Shown: positions 1 through 7,351 of the stretch, one piece after another | How positions within the stretch are numbered: the stretch's first letter is position 1 | How the letters are laid out: every line of letters begins with the position of its first letter | Assembly: GCA_038184435.1 (NCBI GenBank) | Contig: CP116227.1 | Span: 2,819,501-2,883,500, forward strand | DNA from: Nocardioides alkalitolerans | GTDB lineage: Bacteria; Actinomycetota; Actinomycetes; Propionibacteriales; Nocardioidaceae | Length of the DNA: 64,000 nucleotides | Direction: 5' to 3' | Notes under the pieces: generated by a model | What the model was told of the DNA's origin: nothing | Database searches by the model: none | What the model saw: only the letters and a program-made list of their open reading frames with translations | Translations under genes and position numbers: made by a program

Positions 1-933
1 CGGGAAAATGATGTACCCGCTCGTCCGCGAGCTGGCTGCCGACGGGATCCCCGTCGCGGTGACGTGCCGGGTGCTGAAGCTCGCCCGCCAGCCCTACTAC
101 CGCTGGCTCCGGTGCCCGGTCACCGATGCCGAGCTCACTGCCGCCTATCGGGCCAACGCGCTGTTCGACGCACACCGCGACGACCCGGAGTTCGGCTACC
201 GGTTCCTCCTCGACGAAGCCAGGGACGCAGGACAGCCGATGGCCGAACGGACCGCGTGGAGGATCTGCTCCGACCTCGGCTGGTGGTCCGCGTTCGGGAA
301 GAAGCGCGGGCGCCACGGCAAGAAGCCCGGGCCGCCGGTCCACGATGACCTCTGCGCCGTCCTCGACGAACACGGCGTGACCCGCCACGAATTCACCGCC
401 AACGGCCCGAACCAGCTGTGGCTCTCCAACATCACCGAGCACTGGACGCGCGAAGGCAAGCTCTACCTCTGCGCGATCAAGGACGTCTACTCGAACCGGA
501 TCATGGGCTACTCCATCGACTCACGGATGAAGTCCCGCATCGCTGTCGCTGCGCTCGACAACGCCGTTGCCCACCGCAACGCCGAAGGCGCGGATGTGGC
601 CGGTTGTGTCCTGCATACCGATCGCGGGTCGCAGTTCCGCAGCCGAAAGCTGGTCCACGCGCTCAACCGTCACGACATGGTCGGATCGATGGGCCGCGTC
701 GGCGCGGCCGGCGACAACGCGGCCATGGAGAGCTTTTTCGCGCTACTGCAGAAGAACGTCCTGGACCGCCGCACGTGGGCCAGGCAGGAAGAGCTGCGGA
801 TCGCGATCGTGACCTGGATCGAGAAGACCTACCACCGCCGCCGAAGGCAGGCTGCTCTCGGCCGATTGACCCCGGTCGAATACGAGCTGATCATGCTTCC
901 AACCGCCACCCAGGCGGCCTAACCCAACTGTCA
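1..933 (+). mobile_element. IS3-family insertion sequence, left end outside window
   Basis: The transposase reading frame at 8-922 is of the IS3 OrfB type. The first bases read GGA AAA TGA in the preceding frame, so the stop of OrfA (positions 9-11) overlaps the ATG of OrfB and lies just after an A4 run at 5-8, as expected for minus-one programmed frameshifting in IS3 elements. The right end is probably the CTAACCCAACTGTCA stretch at about 919-933, since IS3 family ends finish in ...CA and interrupted integrase sequence follows at once. The left inverted repeat and OrfA lie outside the window, so the exact boundaries and the target duplication cannot be shown here. Confidence 0.75.
8..922 (+). 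CDS. IS3-family transposase OrfB, first catalytic Asp replaced by Asn
   Basis: This 304-residue protein is the catalytic subunit of an IS3 element (DDE integrase core, rve fold), preceded by an HTH_21-like segment at about residues 40-100. The usual DDE motif order is visible: the first block reads LWLSNITEH where family members have W-T-D-ITEH, so the first catalytic aspartate is an asparagine (codon AAC); the second Asp is present in LHTDRGSQF and the Glu in DNAAMESFF. A normal product needs OrfA fused through a minus-one frameshift at the A4 run just before the ATG. By analogy with other DDE enzymes, loss of the first Asp should abolish strand transfer, so this copy is probably immobile unless helped in trans. 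Confidence 0.9.
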   Translation: MMYPLVRELAADGIPVAVTCRVLKLARQPYYRWLRCPVTDAELTAAYRANALFDAHRDDPEFGYRFLLDEARDAGQPMAERTAWRICSDLGWWSAFGKKRGRHGKKPGPPVHDDLCAVLDEHGVTRHEFTANGPNQLWLSNITEHWTREGKLYLCAIKDVYSNRIMGYSIDSRMKSRIAVAALDNAVAHRNAEGADVAGCVLHTDRGSQFRSRKLVHALNRHDMVGSMGRVGAAGDNAAMESFFALLQKNVLDRRTWARQEELRIAIVTWIEKTYHRRRRQAALGRLTPVEYELIMLPTATQAA

Positions 934-1365
934 CCGGACGGTGCAGCAGACCCTGACGTCGATCTCGACGACCCGCAGGGACCTCGCGTCCACGTCCGCG
1001 GCACCAAGACCGACAACGCCGACCGAGTGCTACCGCTGCCTCCGTGGCTCGCTGACCGCCTGCGTTGCCGCGGCCACCGGTTCGGCACCCGCGGGCTGGT
1101 CTTCGGCGTCACCCGCTACCCCTCGAAGCTCGGCCAGCCGCGCGACAAGCGCAACGTCACCCGCACCATCACCACCCGCATGAAGACCGCAGGGATGCCC
1201 TGGGCAACGTCCCACACCTTCCGACGGACCGTCGCCACCTGGATGGACGAGGCCGGAGCACCCTTGGCCGAGATCGCCAACCAGCTGGGCCACGCCAATG
1301 TGAGCGTTACCGCCTCGTACCTTGGCCGACGTGCAGCGCCGAGCCGAGCCGCCGACATCCTCTGA
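934..1365 (+). pseudogene. tyrosine recombinase (phage/ICE-type integrase), C-terminal remnant
   Basis: The frame ending at 1365 encodes the last 140 or so residues of a tyrosine recombinase. Visible are the beta-hairpin lysine region (GTKTDNADRVLPLP), the HxxR box (SHTFRRTVATWMDEAG) and the final LGHANVSVTASYLGR with the second His and the nucleophile Tyr. The N-terminal core-binding domain and the first catalytic Arg block are missing: sequence upstream of about 934 is the inserted IS3 element, which carries the same open frame only as a shadow. The remnant ends about 95 bases from the 3' end of tRNA-Lys, the classical position of an integrase beside its attachment site. It cannot be a functional recombinase as it stands; the N-terminal half may exist on the other side of the IS, outside the window. 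Confidence 0.85.
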
Positions 1366-1381
1366 GCGCACCTCGCGGCCC

Positions 1382-1440
1382 AAACCGTTGGATAAACGTT
1401 GGATCCGCTCCAACCACCAGAGTGCTCGATTGCGTCCCCG
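1382..1440. repeat. short direct and inverted GTTGGAT repeats beside the integrase
   Basis: Between the recombinase remnant and tRNA-Lys the sequence has GTTGGAT twice in direct orientation (about 1387-1393 and 1398-1404), followed by an inverted CCAAC at about 1410. Such short repeats near an attachment site resemble arm-type integrase or excisionase sites; this is inference from position only. Confidence 0.3.
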
Positions 1441-1460
1441 CAGGTCAGACGTGGTTCCCG

Positions 1461-1480
1461 TAGGCCACCAGGGACTCGAA
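1461..1480. other. candidate attachment site at the tRNA-Lys 3' end
   Basis: The 3' end of tRNA-Lys abuts the integrase-bearing side, and tyrosine recombinases commonly integrate into tRNA 3' ends. The distal copy of the repeated tRNA end would lie left of the window, so the core cannot be delimited here. Confidence 0.4.
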
Positions 1481-1533
1481 CCCTGAACCAGCGGATTAAA
1501 AGTCCGATGCTCTGCCCATTGAGCTAGTGGCCC
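1461..1533 (-). tRNA. tRNA-Lys (UUU)
   Basis: Reading the minus strand gives a full cloverleaf of 73 bases: acceptor GGGCCAC pairing with GTGGCCT, a D-arm with AGCTC...GAGC, an anticodon loop CTTTTAA (anticodon UUU) and a TTCGAGT T-loop. CCA is not encoded; the discriminator is A. The 3' end faces the truncated integrase, so this gene is the likely attachment site of the element to its left. Confidence 0.97.
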
Positions 1534-1575
1534 TCGACGGCCGCCACCACGAGGCGCCCGTCGCCCGCCATCCTC

Positions 1576-2658
1576 TCAAGACGCGACGCGCGCCGCGACG
1601 CTCGGGTCCACCGCCTCGAGCACCCGCCGGGTCGCCACGACGAGCGCCGACGCGGCGAAGGTGTCCGCGCCCGCGCGCTGCCGCTCGCGCACGGCCTCGG
1701 CGAAGCGCGCGACGGTGGCGTCGGCCGCGCCGTACGCGGGTTCGCGGTCCTCCCCCACCGCGCGCAGCACCGCGGCGACGGCGACGAACGCGTCGGCCGC
1801 CGCAGGGCGGAGCAGCGGACCGAGGGCGACCTCGTCGCGCTCGGCGTGCTCGTCGCGGGCGAGGGTCCGCAGGATCTCCTCCACCTCGTAGGACAGCCAC
1901 CCGAGCGCCCGTCCCTGCGTGACCGTCGACCGCGCGGAGTCCTGCCAGCGCCGAGCGCGCCAGTTCGCCCGCTGTGCCTCGGCGGCACGGGCCACCAGGC
2001 TCTCGAGCGAGCGGGTGGGGGTGGCGAGGTCCCGCGCCCGGGCCTCCCACTCGGAGGGCCGCGGCAGCGACTCCTGGCGCAGCCCGTCGGCGAGGTCGTC
2101 GAGCTGGTCCGCCAGCAGCGCCCGCAGCTCGGCCTGCGCCGCGTCGGCCGTGGCGAGCGGCAGGGAGGGCAGCAGCACGTTGACCAGCACGCCGACCGCG
2201 GCGCCGACGGCGGTGAGGCCGAGGTACCCCAGGACGTAGCCCCCGGGGTCGCCACCACCGATGAGCAGCACGAACAGCGCCGACACCGGCACCCACGAGG
2301 CCATCGCCCCGAGCCGTCCCCACCACGAGAGCAGGCTGCCGAGCGCCACCACCGCGGCGATCCCGGCGAGCGTCGGCACGGAGGTCATCGTCACCGCTAC
2401 GGCGAGCGCCGCACCCAGCCCGATCGCGACCGCCGACTGCACGGCAGTACGGACCGAGTGCACCGTCGTCGTCGACACGGTGACGACCGCGCCGAGCGGC
2501 GCGTAGTAGGCGTAGTGCGACGCCACCCCACCCCACGGGACGACGGCGAGGTAGGCGAGCACGGCGGCGACCGCTGCCTTCGCCGCGACGGCGGGCGCGG
2601 GGTGCAGCGCGAGGTCGGCGAGCGGGCGTGGCAGGGGCACGGGTGCGCCAGTACCCAC
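1576..2658 (-). CDS. FUSC/aromatic acid exporter-like membrane protein
   Basis: About 360 residues if the GTG at 2658 is the start. The N-terminal half (residues ~20-165) holds a block of closely spaced hydrophobic segments (AAVLAYLAVVPWGG, AVAIGLGAALAVAV, LAGIAAVVALGSLL, VSALFVLLIGGG, LTAVGAAVGVLVNVLLP), and the C-terminal ~190 residues are a charged helical cytosolic domain. This is the half-size layout of FUSC/ArAE-family proteins, some of which export aromatic carboxylates; the substrate here is unknown. The start is uncertain because the frame stays open far upstream and no strong ribosome site is seen. The gene is transcribed toward tRNA-Lys and stands alone. Confidence 0.75.
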   Translation of the reverse strand: MGTGAPVPLPRPLADLALHPAPAVAAKAAVAAVLAYLAVVPWGGVASHYAYYAPLGAVVTVSTTTVHSVRTAVQSAVAIGLGAALAVAVTMTSVPTLAGIAAVVALGSLLSWWGRLGAMASWVPVSALFVLLIGGGDPGGYVLGYLGLTAVGAAVGVLVNVLLPSLPLATADAAQAELRALLADQLDDLADGLRQESLPRPSEWEARARDLATPTRSLESLVARAAEAQRANWRARRWQDSARSTVTQGRALGWLSYEVEEILRTLARDEHAERDEVALGPLLRPAAADAFVAVAAVLRAVGEDREPAYGAADATVARFAEAVRERQRAGADTFAASALVVATRRVLEAVDPSVAARVAS

Positions 2659-2710
2659 CGACGACGAGGACCCGCGCCGACGGGGGAGGCGACGCGGGTC
2701 CGGAATCGAG

Positions 2711-2746
2711 GGGTGGTGGCCGAGTCTCGGGTCTCGGCCACCACCC
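2711..2746. promoter_or_regulatory. perfect 14-bp inverted repeat in a divergent intergenic region
   Basis: GGGTGGTGGCCGAG at 2711-2724 is perfectly complementary to 2733-2746 with an 8-base loop. It lies between two divergent genes, where a terminator is not expected, so it may be an operator or an RNA leader hairpin of the gene at 2853. A second, near-perfect repeat (CGAATCCCGA at 2784-2793 against TCGGGGATTCG at 2805-2815) lies closer to that gene. Confidence 0.45.
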
Positions 2747-2852
2747 GCGGTCCAGTGTGGCACCGGGGTGGTGAGCCGTCCCGCGAATCCCGACAACGCG
2801 TCGCTCGGGGATTCGATCGCGCGGCAACCCGCTGACCACGTAGTTTCTGCCC

Positions 2853-4460
2853 ATGAGCAATCCACAGGACGGCGGGGACCGGCCCACCGACCTCCGGAGC
2901 CGGTGGCTCGAGATGCGGGAGCGGCGCGCGGCCAGCCGCAGTGGAGCGCCCGAGCAGCCGGTCGCCCCCGCCGCCGTGGAGAGCACCGAGGCGCCTGCGC
3001 CCACCCCGGCGTACGACGCCGCCGACGCGCCCGTCGACCCCGAGGCCGCAGCGGTCGAGCCCGTCGAACCGAAGCCCGAGGCCGTCGAGCCCGAGCCCGT
3101 CGAGCCCGAGCCCGAGCCGGCGCCGCAGCACGCCGCGGCCGCCTCGGTGCTCGCGGCGTTCCGCGCCACCGACGACGCACGCAGCACCCCGACCGAACCG
3201 ACGGACGAGGAGCACCACGAGCACGACCAGGACGTGCTGACCGCGAGCGGCCCCCTGCCGTCGCTGCCGCCGTCACCGTCCCCCGACCCGGTCGAGCCGC
3301 GCGAGCAGCAGGACGACGACCCGTCCGACGAGCCGTACCGCTGGGATCCCCTCGACCCCCTCACCGGCCCGATCGAGCTCGTCGGTCTCGACGACGACAG
3401 TCCCCTCGGACGGGACGACCCGGAGCCGGAGCCCGAACCGGAGCCCGAGCCCGAGCCCGAACCGGAGCCCGACCACGAACCGCAGGCGGACCCTCAGCCT
3501 CTCGCTCGTCCCGTCGCCGCGCCCGCGCCGGTCGTCACCCAGAACTCCGCCGCCGCGTCGGTGCTCGCGGCGCTGCGGCCGGAGCCGGAGCCCGAACCGG
3601 AACCGGAACCGGAACCGGAACCGGAACCGGAACCGGAACCGGAACCGCAGCCTGCGCCCGCCACAGTCGACCTCTACCCCGGCCGGGCCGCGGACCCCGA
3701 CAACCCGCCGCTCCCGCCGGAGGACACGGCGGGCCGCCACGTCAGCACGGCCCCGCCGCCCAGCACCTCCCACGACATCGCCCAGTCGGTCGTCGCGGCG
3801 TTCCGGCGTCCCGAGCCGGAGACCGAGCCCGAGCCGGCACCCGAGGCGGAGCCGGAGGAAGCCAGCTCGACAGCGGCCGCGTCACCCCTCGTGGCGGCGG
3901 CGCGACGCGTCGAGGAGGAGCGCGCCGCGGCAGCCGCGCGTGAGGAGGCCGCGCGCGCCGAGGCCGCAGCGGCAGCGGAACCGGTGGGGCGGCGTACCCG
4001 CGACGAGGCCTCCCGGCCCGCCGAGGAGCGCACCCCGCTCCGGGTCGAGTTCGCGTCGCCGCGGACGGGCCAGGTCACGGCGACCCTGCTGATCGTGGCC
4101 GGACTGCTCGTGACGGCGGGGATGGCGTGGGTCGCCTACGACACCCGCGACGTCGCCGACGCCGCGCTCGCGGGCGTCGCCGGCGTGCTGACCCTCGTGG
4201 TGTGGGCGGTGCGCGCCGGCTCCGCGCCGACCACCGTGGTCATCGACCGCGGCGTCCTCCACATCACCCGCGCCACGAGCACGTCGTCGTTCGACCTCAC
4301 CAACGTGCAGCTCGACGTGGAGGAGCACGGCACCCCCGGTCAGCGGAACTGGCGCCTGCAGATCCACCGCCGCAGCCTCGGGCCGGTCACCATCGACCGC
4401 TCGATGGTGGACCCGGTGGCGTTCATGCAGGCGGTACGTCGCTACCGGCGCGACCTCTGA
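2853..4460 (+). CDS. Pro/Glu-repeat protein with C-terminal two-pass membrane region and PH-like tail
   Basis: This 535-residue protein has no family I recognise over its length. Residues ~45-390 are low-complexity acidic sequence dominated by Glu-Pro dipeptides. Inside it a short hydrophobic motif recurs: AAASVLAAFR (~95-104), AAASVLAALR (~233-242), AQSVVAAFRR (~310-319) and a looser AASPLVAAARR (~343-353). The C-terminus has two membrane segments (~408-429 and ~437-456) and an 80-residue tail (VVIDRGVLHITRA... to RRYRRDL) that resembles a small bacterial PH-like domain. The likely topology is a long cytosolic EP arm with two closely spaced membrane passes. Its stop overlaps the end of the convergent YibE/F gene by 38 bases. 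A similar architecture appears at 27911-29044. Confidence 0.8.
   Translation: MSNPQDGGDRPTDLRSRWLEMRERRAASRSGAPEQPVAPAAVESTEAPAPTPAYDAADAPVDPEAAAVEPVEPKPEAVEPEPVEPEPEPAPQHAAAASVLAAFRATDDARSTPTEPTDEEHHEHDQDVLTASGPLPSLPPSPSPDPVEPREQQDDDPSDEPYRWDPLDPLTGPIELVGLDDDSPLGRDDPEPEPEPEPEPEPEPEPDHEPQADPQPLARPVAAPAPVVTQNSAAASVLAALRPEPEPEPEPEPEPEPEPEPEPEPQPAPATVDLYPGRAADPDNPPLPPEDTAGRHVSTAPPPSTSHDIAQSVVAAFRRPEPETEPEPAPEAEPEEASSTAAASPLVAAARRVEEERAAAAAREEAARAEAAAAAEPVGRRTRDEASRPAEERTPLRVEFASPRTGQVTATLLIVAGLLVTAGMAWVAYDTRDVADAALAGVAGVLTLVVWAVRAGSAPTTVVIDRGVLHITRATSTSSFDLTNVQLDVEEHGTPGQRNWRLQIHRRSLGPVTIDRSMVDPVAFMQAVRRYRRDL
3420..3648 (+). repeat. hexanucleotide repeats encoding Glu-Pro
   Basis: Two tracts of 6-bp units (CCGGAA, CCGGAG, CCCGAG) encode EPEPEP within the gene at 2853; the purest run, CCGGAA repeated about eight times, lies at roughly 3596-3646. 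Because the unit is two codons long, replication slippage would change the arm length without breaking the frame. Confidence 0.85.
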
Positions 4461-5712
4461 GCGCACGCTTCCCGGCGGCGGGCGGGGCTCCCGGTGGGGC
4501 CACCGTCGCCGCGGCGATCGCCGTCGTGATGGGGACGCTCGCCACCAGTCCGATGGCCGAGGCCAGGGTGCGCACGACCTCCTCGCTCAGCATGTCGGAG
4601 GAGAGCACGTCGGCGATCGGGCGGTCGTAGAGCGAGAGCAGCAGCAGCACGCCCAGCGCCGTGCCCGCGTAGGCGAACACGATCGTGTAGATCGTCGAGG
4701 CGATGTGGTCGCGCCCGATCCGCATGCCGCGCGAGAAGATCTCGCGGCGGGTCATGTCGGGGGCGGCCGACCGCAGCTCCCAGACCGCGGAGGCCTGGGT
4801 GATGGTGACGTCGTTGAGCACGCCCAGACCGGCGATGATGATGCCGGCCGACAGCAGCGCCTTGAAGTTGAGCTGGTCGGCGTAGAGCTGGAGGAACTCG
4901 CCGTTCTCGTCGCTCATGCCGGACAGCCGCGCCGCGCCGACCGCCCAGACGCCGAGCAGCGCGGTGACGCTGATGCCCAGGAGCGTCCCCGCGAGGGCCG
5001 CGCTGGTGCGCAGCGAGGGTCCGTGCGCCAGGTAGAGGACGACGTACATGATGACGATCGAGCCGACCACCGCGACCCCGATGCCGCTCTCCCCCGCCAG
5101 CAGCCCGGGGATCATGAACCCCCAGAGCACGACGGCGGCGAAGCCGAGGCCGATGAGCGCCAGGATGCCGCGCACGCGGGCGATGACCGCGACGACCACC
5201 ACGAAGAGGATCGTCATGGCCAGGAGGGGCGCGTCGCGGTGGGGGTGGGAGAAGCCGTAGACCGTCTCCGGCTGGCCCTCGACCGGCGGGACGCGCATGA
5301 GCACGACCTCGTCGCCGGCCCGCAGACCGGAGCGCACGACGGACGCCTCCGTCTGCACGCGGGTCTCGTCACCCTCCTCCGGGCCCTCGCTCAGCCGCGC
5401 GACGAGGGTGTTGCAGTTCTCGGGGAAGGCCTGGTCGGAGCCGCCCTCGGGCTCGGGCAGACCCGGGCCGACCGCGATGACCGGGCACGCGTCCTCGACT
5501 CGCACGACCTCGGCGTCGACGAAGGTGACGCCCTCCGCGGCGTACTGGACGTCGTCGACGGCGTCGGCGTCCGACGGCCAGAGGGCGACGAGGCCCGACA
5601 GGGTGCCGACGAGCACCACGGCGAGGAACCCCAGGAGCAGCACCACGGCCCGCCGGTCGGTGCGCACCGCGCCGACCGACGGGCCGTGCCCGTGCCCGTG
5701 TCCGTGGCTCAC
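4423..5712 (-). CDS. YibE/F family membrane protein with His-rich N-terminus
   Basis: A 429-residue YibE/F-family protein. After a short His/Gly N-terminus (MSHGHGHGHG) comes one membrane segment (~27-48), an extracytoplasmic domain of about 110 residues containing two cysteines (DACPV and ENCNT), and then about seven hydrophobic segments from ~165 to the C-terminus. The family is widespread in Gram-positives and its function is unproven. The C-terminal tail overlaps the convergent gene at 2853-4460. The start overlaps the last 4 bases of the upstream ndh gene (ATGA), so the two are translationally coupled. The alternating His stretch could bind metal; that is inference. Confidence 0.88.
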   Translation of the reverse strand: MSHGHGHGHGPSVGAVRTDRRAVVLLLGFLAVVLVGTLSGLVALWPSDADAVDDVQYAAEGVTFVDAEVVRVEDACPVIAVGPGLPEPEGGSDQAFPENCNTLVARLSEGPEEGDETRVQTEASVVRSGLRAGDEVVLMRVPPVEGQPETVYGFSHPHRDAPLLAMTILFVVVVAVIARVRGILALIGLGFAAVVLWGFMIPGLLAGESGIGVAVVGSIVIMYVVLYLAHGPSLRTSAALAGTLLGISVTALLGVWAVGAARLSGMSDENGEFLQLYADQLNFKALLSAGIIIAGLGVLNDVTITQASAVWELRSAAPDMTRREIFSRGMRIGRDHIASTIYTIVFAYAGTALGVLLLLSLYDRPIADVLSSDMLSEEVVRTLASAIGLVASVPITTAIAAATVAPPGAPPAAGKRALRGRAGSDVPPA

Positions 5713-7172
5713 CCGACGGCGACGCCGCGCTCGCCCGCGTCGGTGAGACGGGACTCCTCCGCGGCCTGCTTCTCCAGCTCGGTACGACGCGCCTCGAGCG
5801 CCTCCTCGGCCTTCGAGTCGTCGCGGGTCACCAGGTCGCGGGCGCCGCCCTCGAGCCGCGCGAGCGCCCGACGGGCGAAGACCTGCTGCTCGGTCATGGT
5901 GCGCTCCGAGCGGTCGCGACCGACGAAGGAGACGAACCAGCGCAGCAGCGCGGTGACGCGGTTCTTGAACCCGGTGAGGTACATCAGGTGCACGGCGAGC
6001 CAGGACAGCCAGGCGATGATGCCGCTGATGCGGATCTTGTTGCCCACCATCATGACCGCGCGGAAGCGGCCGATGACGGCCATCGAGCCCTTGTCGAAGT
6101 ACTTGAACGGCTTCTGGGGGGCCTTGCCCTGCAGCCGGCCCTGGATCTCCTTGGCCGCGTACTTCGCACCCTGGATCGCCACCTGGGCGACGCCCGGCAG
6201 GTTGTTGAGGCTGATCATGTCGCCGACGACGAAGACCTCCGGGTAGCCCGGGAGGGTGAGGTCGGGGTTGACGCCGATCCGGCCGGCGCGGTCGAGCGGG
6301 GCGCCGCTCTGCTCCGCCAGCGTCTTGCCGAGCGAGTTCGCCTGCACACCGGCGGCCCAGATCATCGCCGTGGAGTTGATGCGCTCCGTCGAGCCGTCCT
6401 TGTACTTGACGTCGAGCCCGTCCTGGTCGACGGACGTGACCATCGCGCCCAGCTTGACCTCGACGCCCAGCTTCTCCAGCGACGCCTTGGCCGAGGCGCC
6501 CAGCTTCTCGCCGAACGGCGGCAGCACCTGCGGGGCGGCGTCGACCAGCACGACGCGGGCCTTCTCGGTGTTGATGTGGCGGAAGTCGGTGCGCAGCGTG
6601 CGGTGGGCGAGCTCGGCGATCTGCCCGGCCATCTCGACGCCCGTCGGGCCGGCGCCGACCACGACGAAGGTGAGCAGGTCCTGCACCTTCTCGCCGCGCG
6701 CGGCGGCGATCTCGGCCAGCTCGAACGCGCCGAAGATGCGGCCGCGCAGCTCGAGGGCGTCGTCGATGCTCTTCATGCCCGGCGCGAACTCGGCGAAGTG
6801 GTCGTTGCCGAAGTAGCTCTGGCCCGCGCCCGCCGCCACGATGAGCGAGTCGTAGGGCGTGAGGGTCTCGAGGCCCAGCACGTGGGACGTCACGATCCGG
6901 TTCTCGAGGTCGATGTCGGTGACCTCGCCCAGCAGGACGGTGGCGTTCTTCTGCTTCGCCAGCACCTCGCGGGTCGGGGGCGCGATCTCGCCCTGCGACA
7001 GGATGCCGGTCGCCACCTGGTAGAGCAGCGGCTGGAACAGGTGGTGGGTCGTCTTGGCCACCATCGTGACGTCGACCGGCGCCTTGCGCAGGGCCTTCGT
7101 GCCGAAGAGCCCTCCGAAGCCGGAACCGATCACCACGACCTTGTGTCGATCCGAGCTGCTCTGCTGGTTCAT
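5709..7172 (-). CDS. ndh: type II NADH dehydrogenase
   Basis: Non-proton-pumping NADH:quinone oxidoreductase, 487 residues, which feeds NADH electrons into the menaquinone pool at the inner face of the membrane. An N-terminal FAD-binding GSGFGGLFG (~16-24) follows the start, the family motif HHLFQPLLYQVATG is at ~43-56, the NADH Rossmann site VVVGAGPTGVEMAG is near 170, and the second FAD segment VFVVGDM is near 310. The C-terminal ~110 residues contain the amphipathic anchor (IAWLSWLAVHLMYLTG) and a charged tail typical of actinobacterial NDH-2. It is first in a two-gene unit with the YibE/F gene. The stop/start overlap is 4 bases. Confidence 0.95.
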   Translation of the reverse strand: MNQQSSSDRHKVVVIGSGFGGLFGTKALRKAPVDVTMVAKTTHHLFQPLLYQVATGILSQGEIAPPTREVLAKQKNATVLLGEVTDIDLENRIVTSHVLGLETLTPYDSLIVAAGAGQSYFGNDHFAEFAPGMKSIDDALELRGRIFGAFELAEIAAARGEKVQDLLTFVVVGAGPTGVEMAGQIAELAHRTLRTDFRHINTEKARVVLVDAAPQVLPPFGEKLGASAKASLEKLGVEVKLGAMVTSVDQDGLDVKYKDGSTERINSTAMIWAAGVQANSLGKTLAEQSGAPLDRAGRIGVNPDLTLPGYPEVFVVGDMISLNNLPGVAQVAIQGAKYAAKEIQGRLQGKAPQKPFKYFDKGSMAVIGRFRAVMMVGNKIRISGIIAWLSWLAVHLMYLTGFKNRVTALLRWFVSFVGRDRSERTMTEQQVFARRALARLEGGARDLVTRDDSKAEEALEARRTELEKQAAEESRLTDAGERGVAVG

Positions 7173-7351
7173 GAACCCACCCTTCCTCGCCGATGTGTGG
7201 GGCCGGTGACCATTCTTCTCCTACCTACGACACAAAGCACATCGAGCGCGGTGGTTTCGACCACATCGCCCCGGGGAAGCAGGCGCGAGATGACCGAACC
7301 CCCGCGTCCTGCTCGGGCTGACGCGCGCTTGTGACGACGAAGGTTGGCGTG

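Noticed and set aside
1496..3364. Long minus-strand open frame of 622 codons
   Set aside because: Its translation is Arg/Ser/Gly-rich low complexity and it runs antisense to the Pro/Glu-repeat gene and out of frame with the FUSC-type gene; it is a GC-driven shadow.
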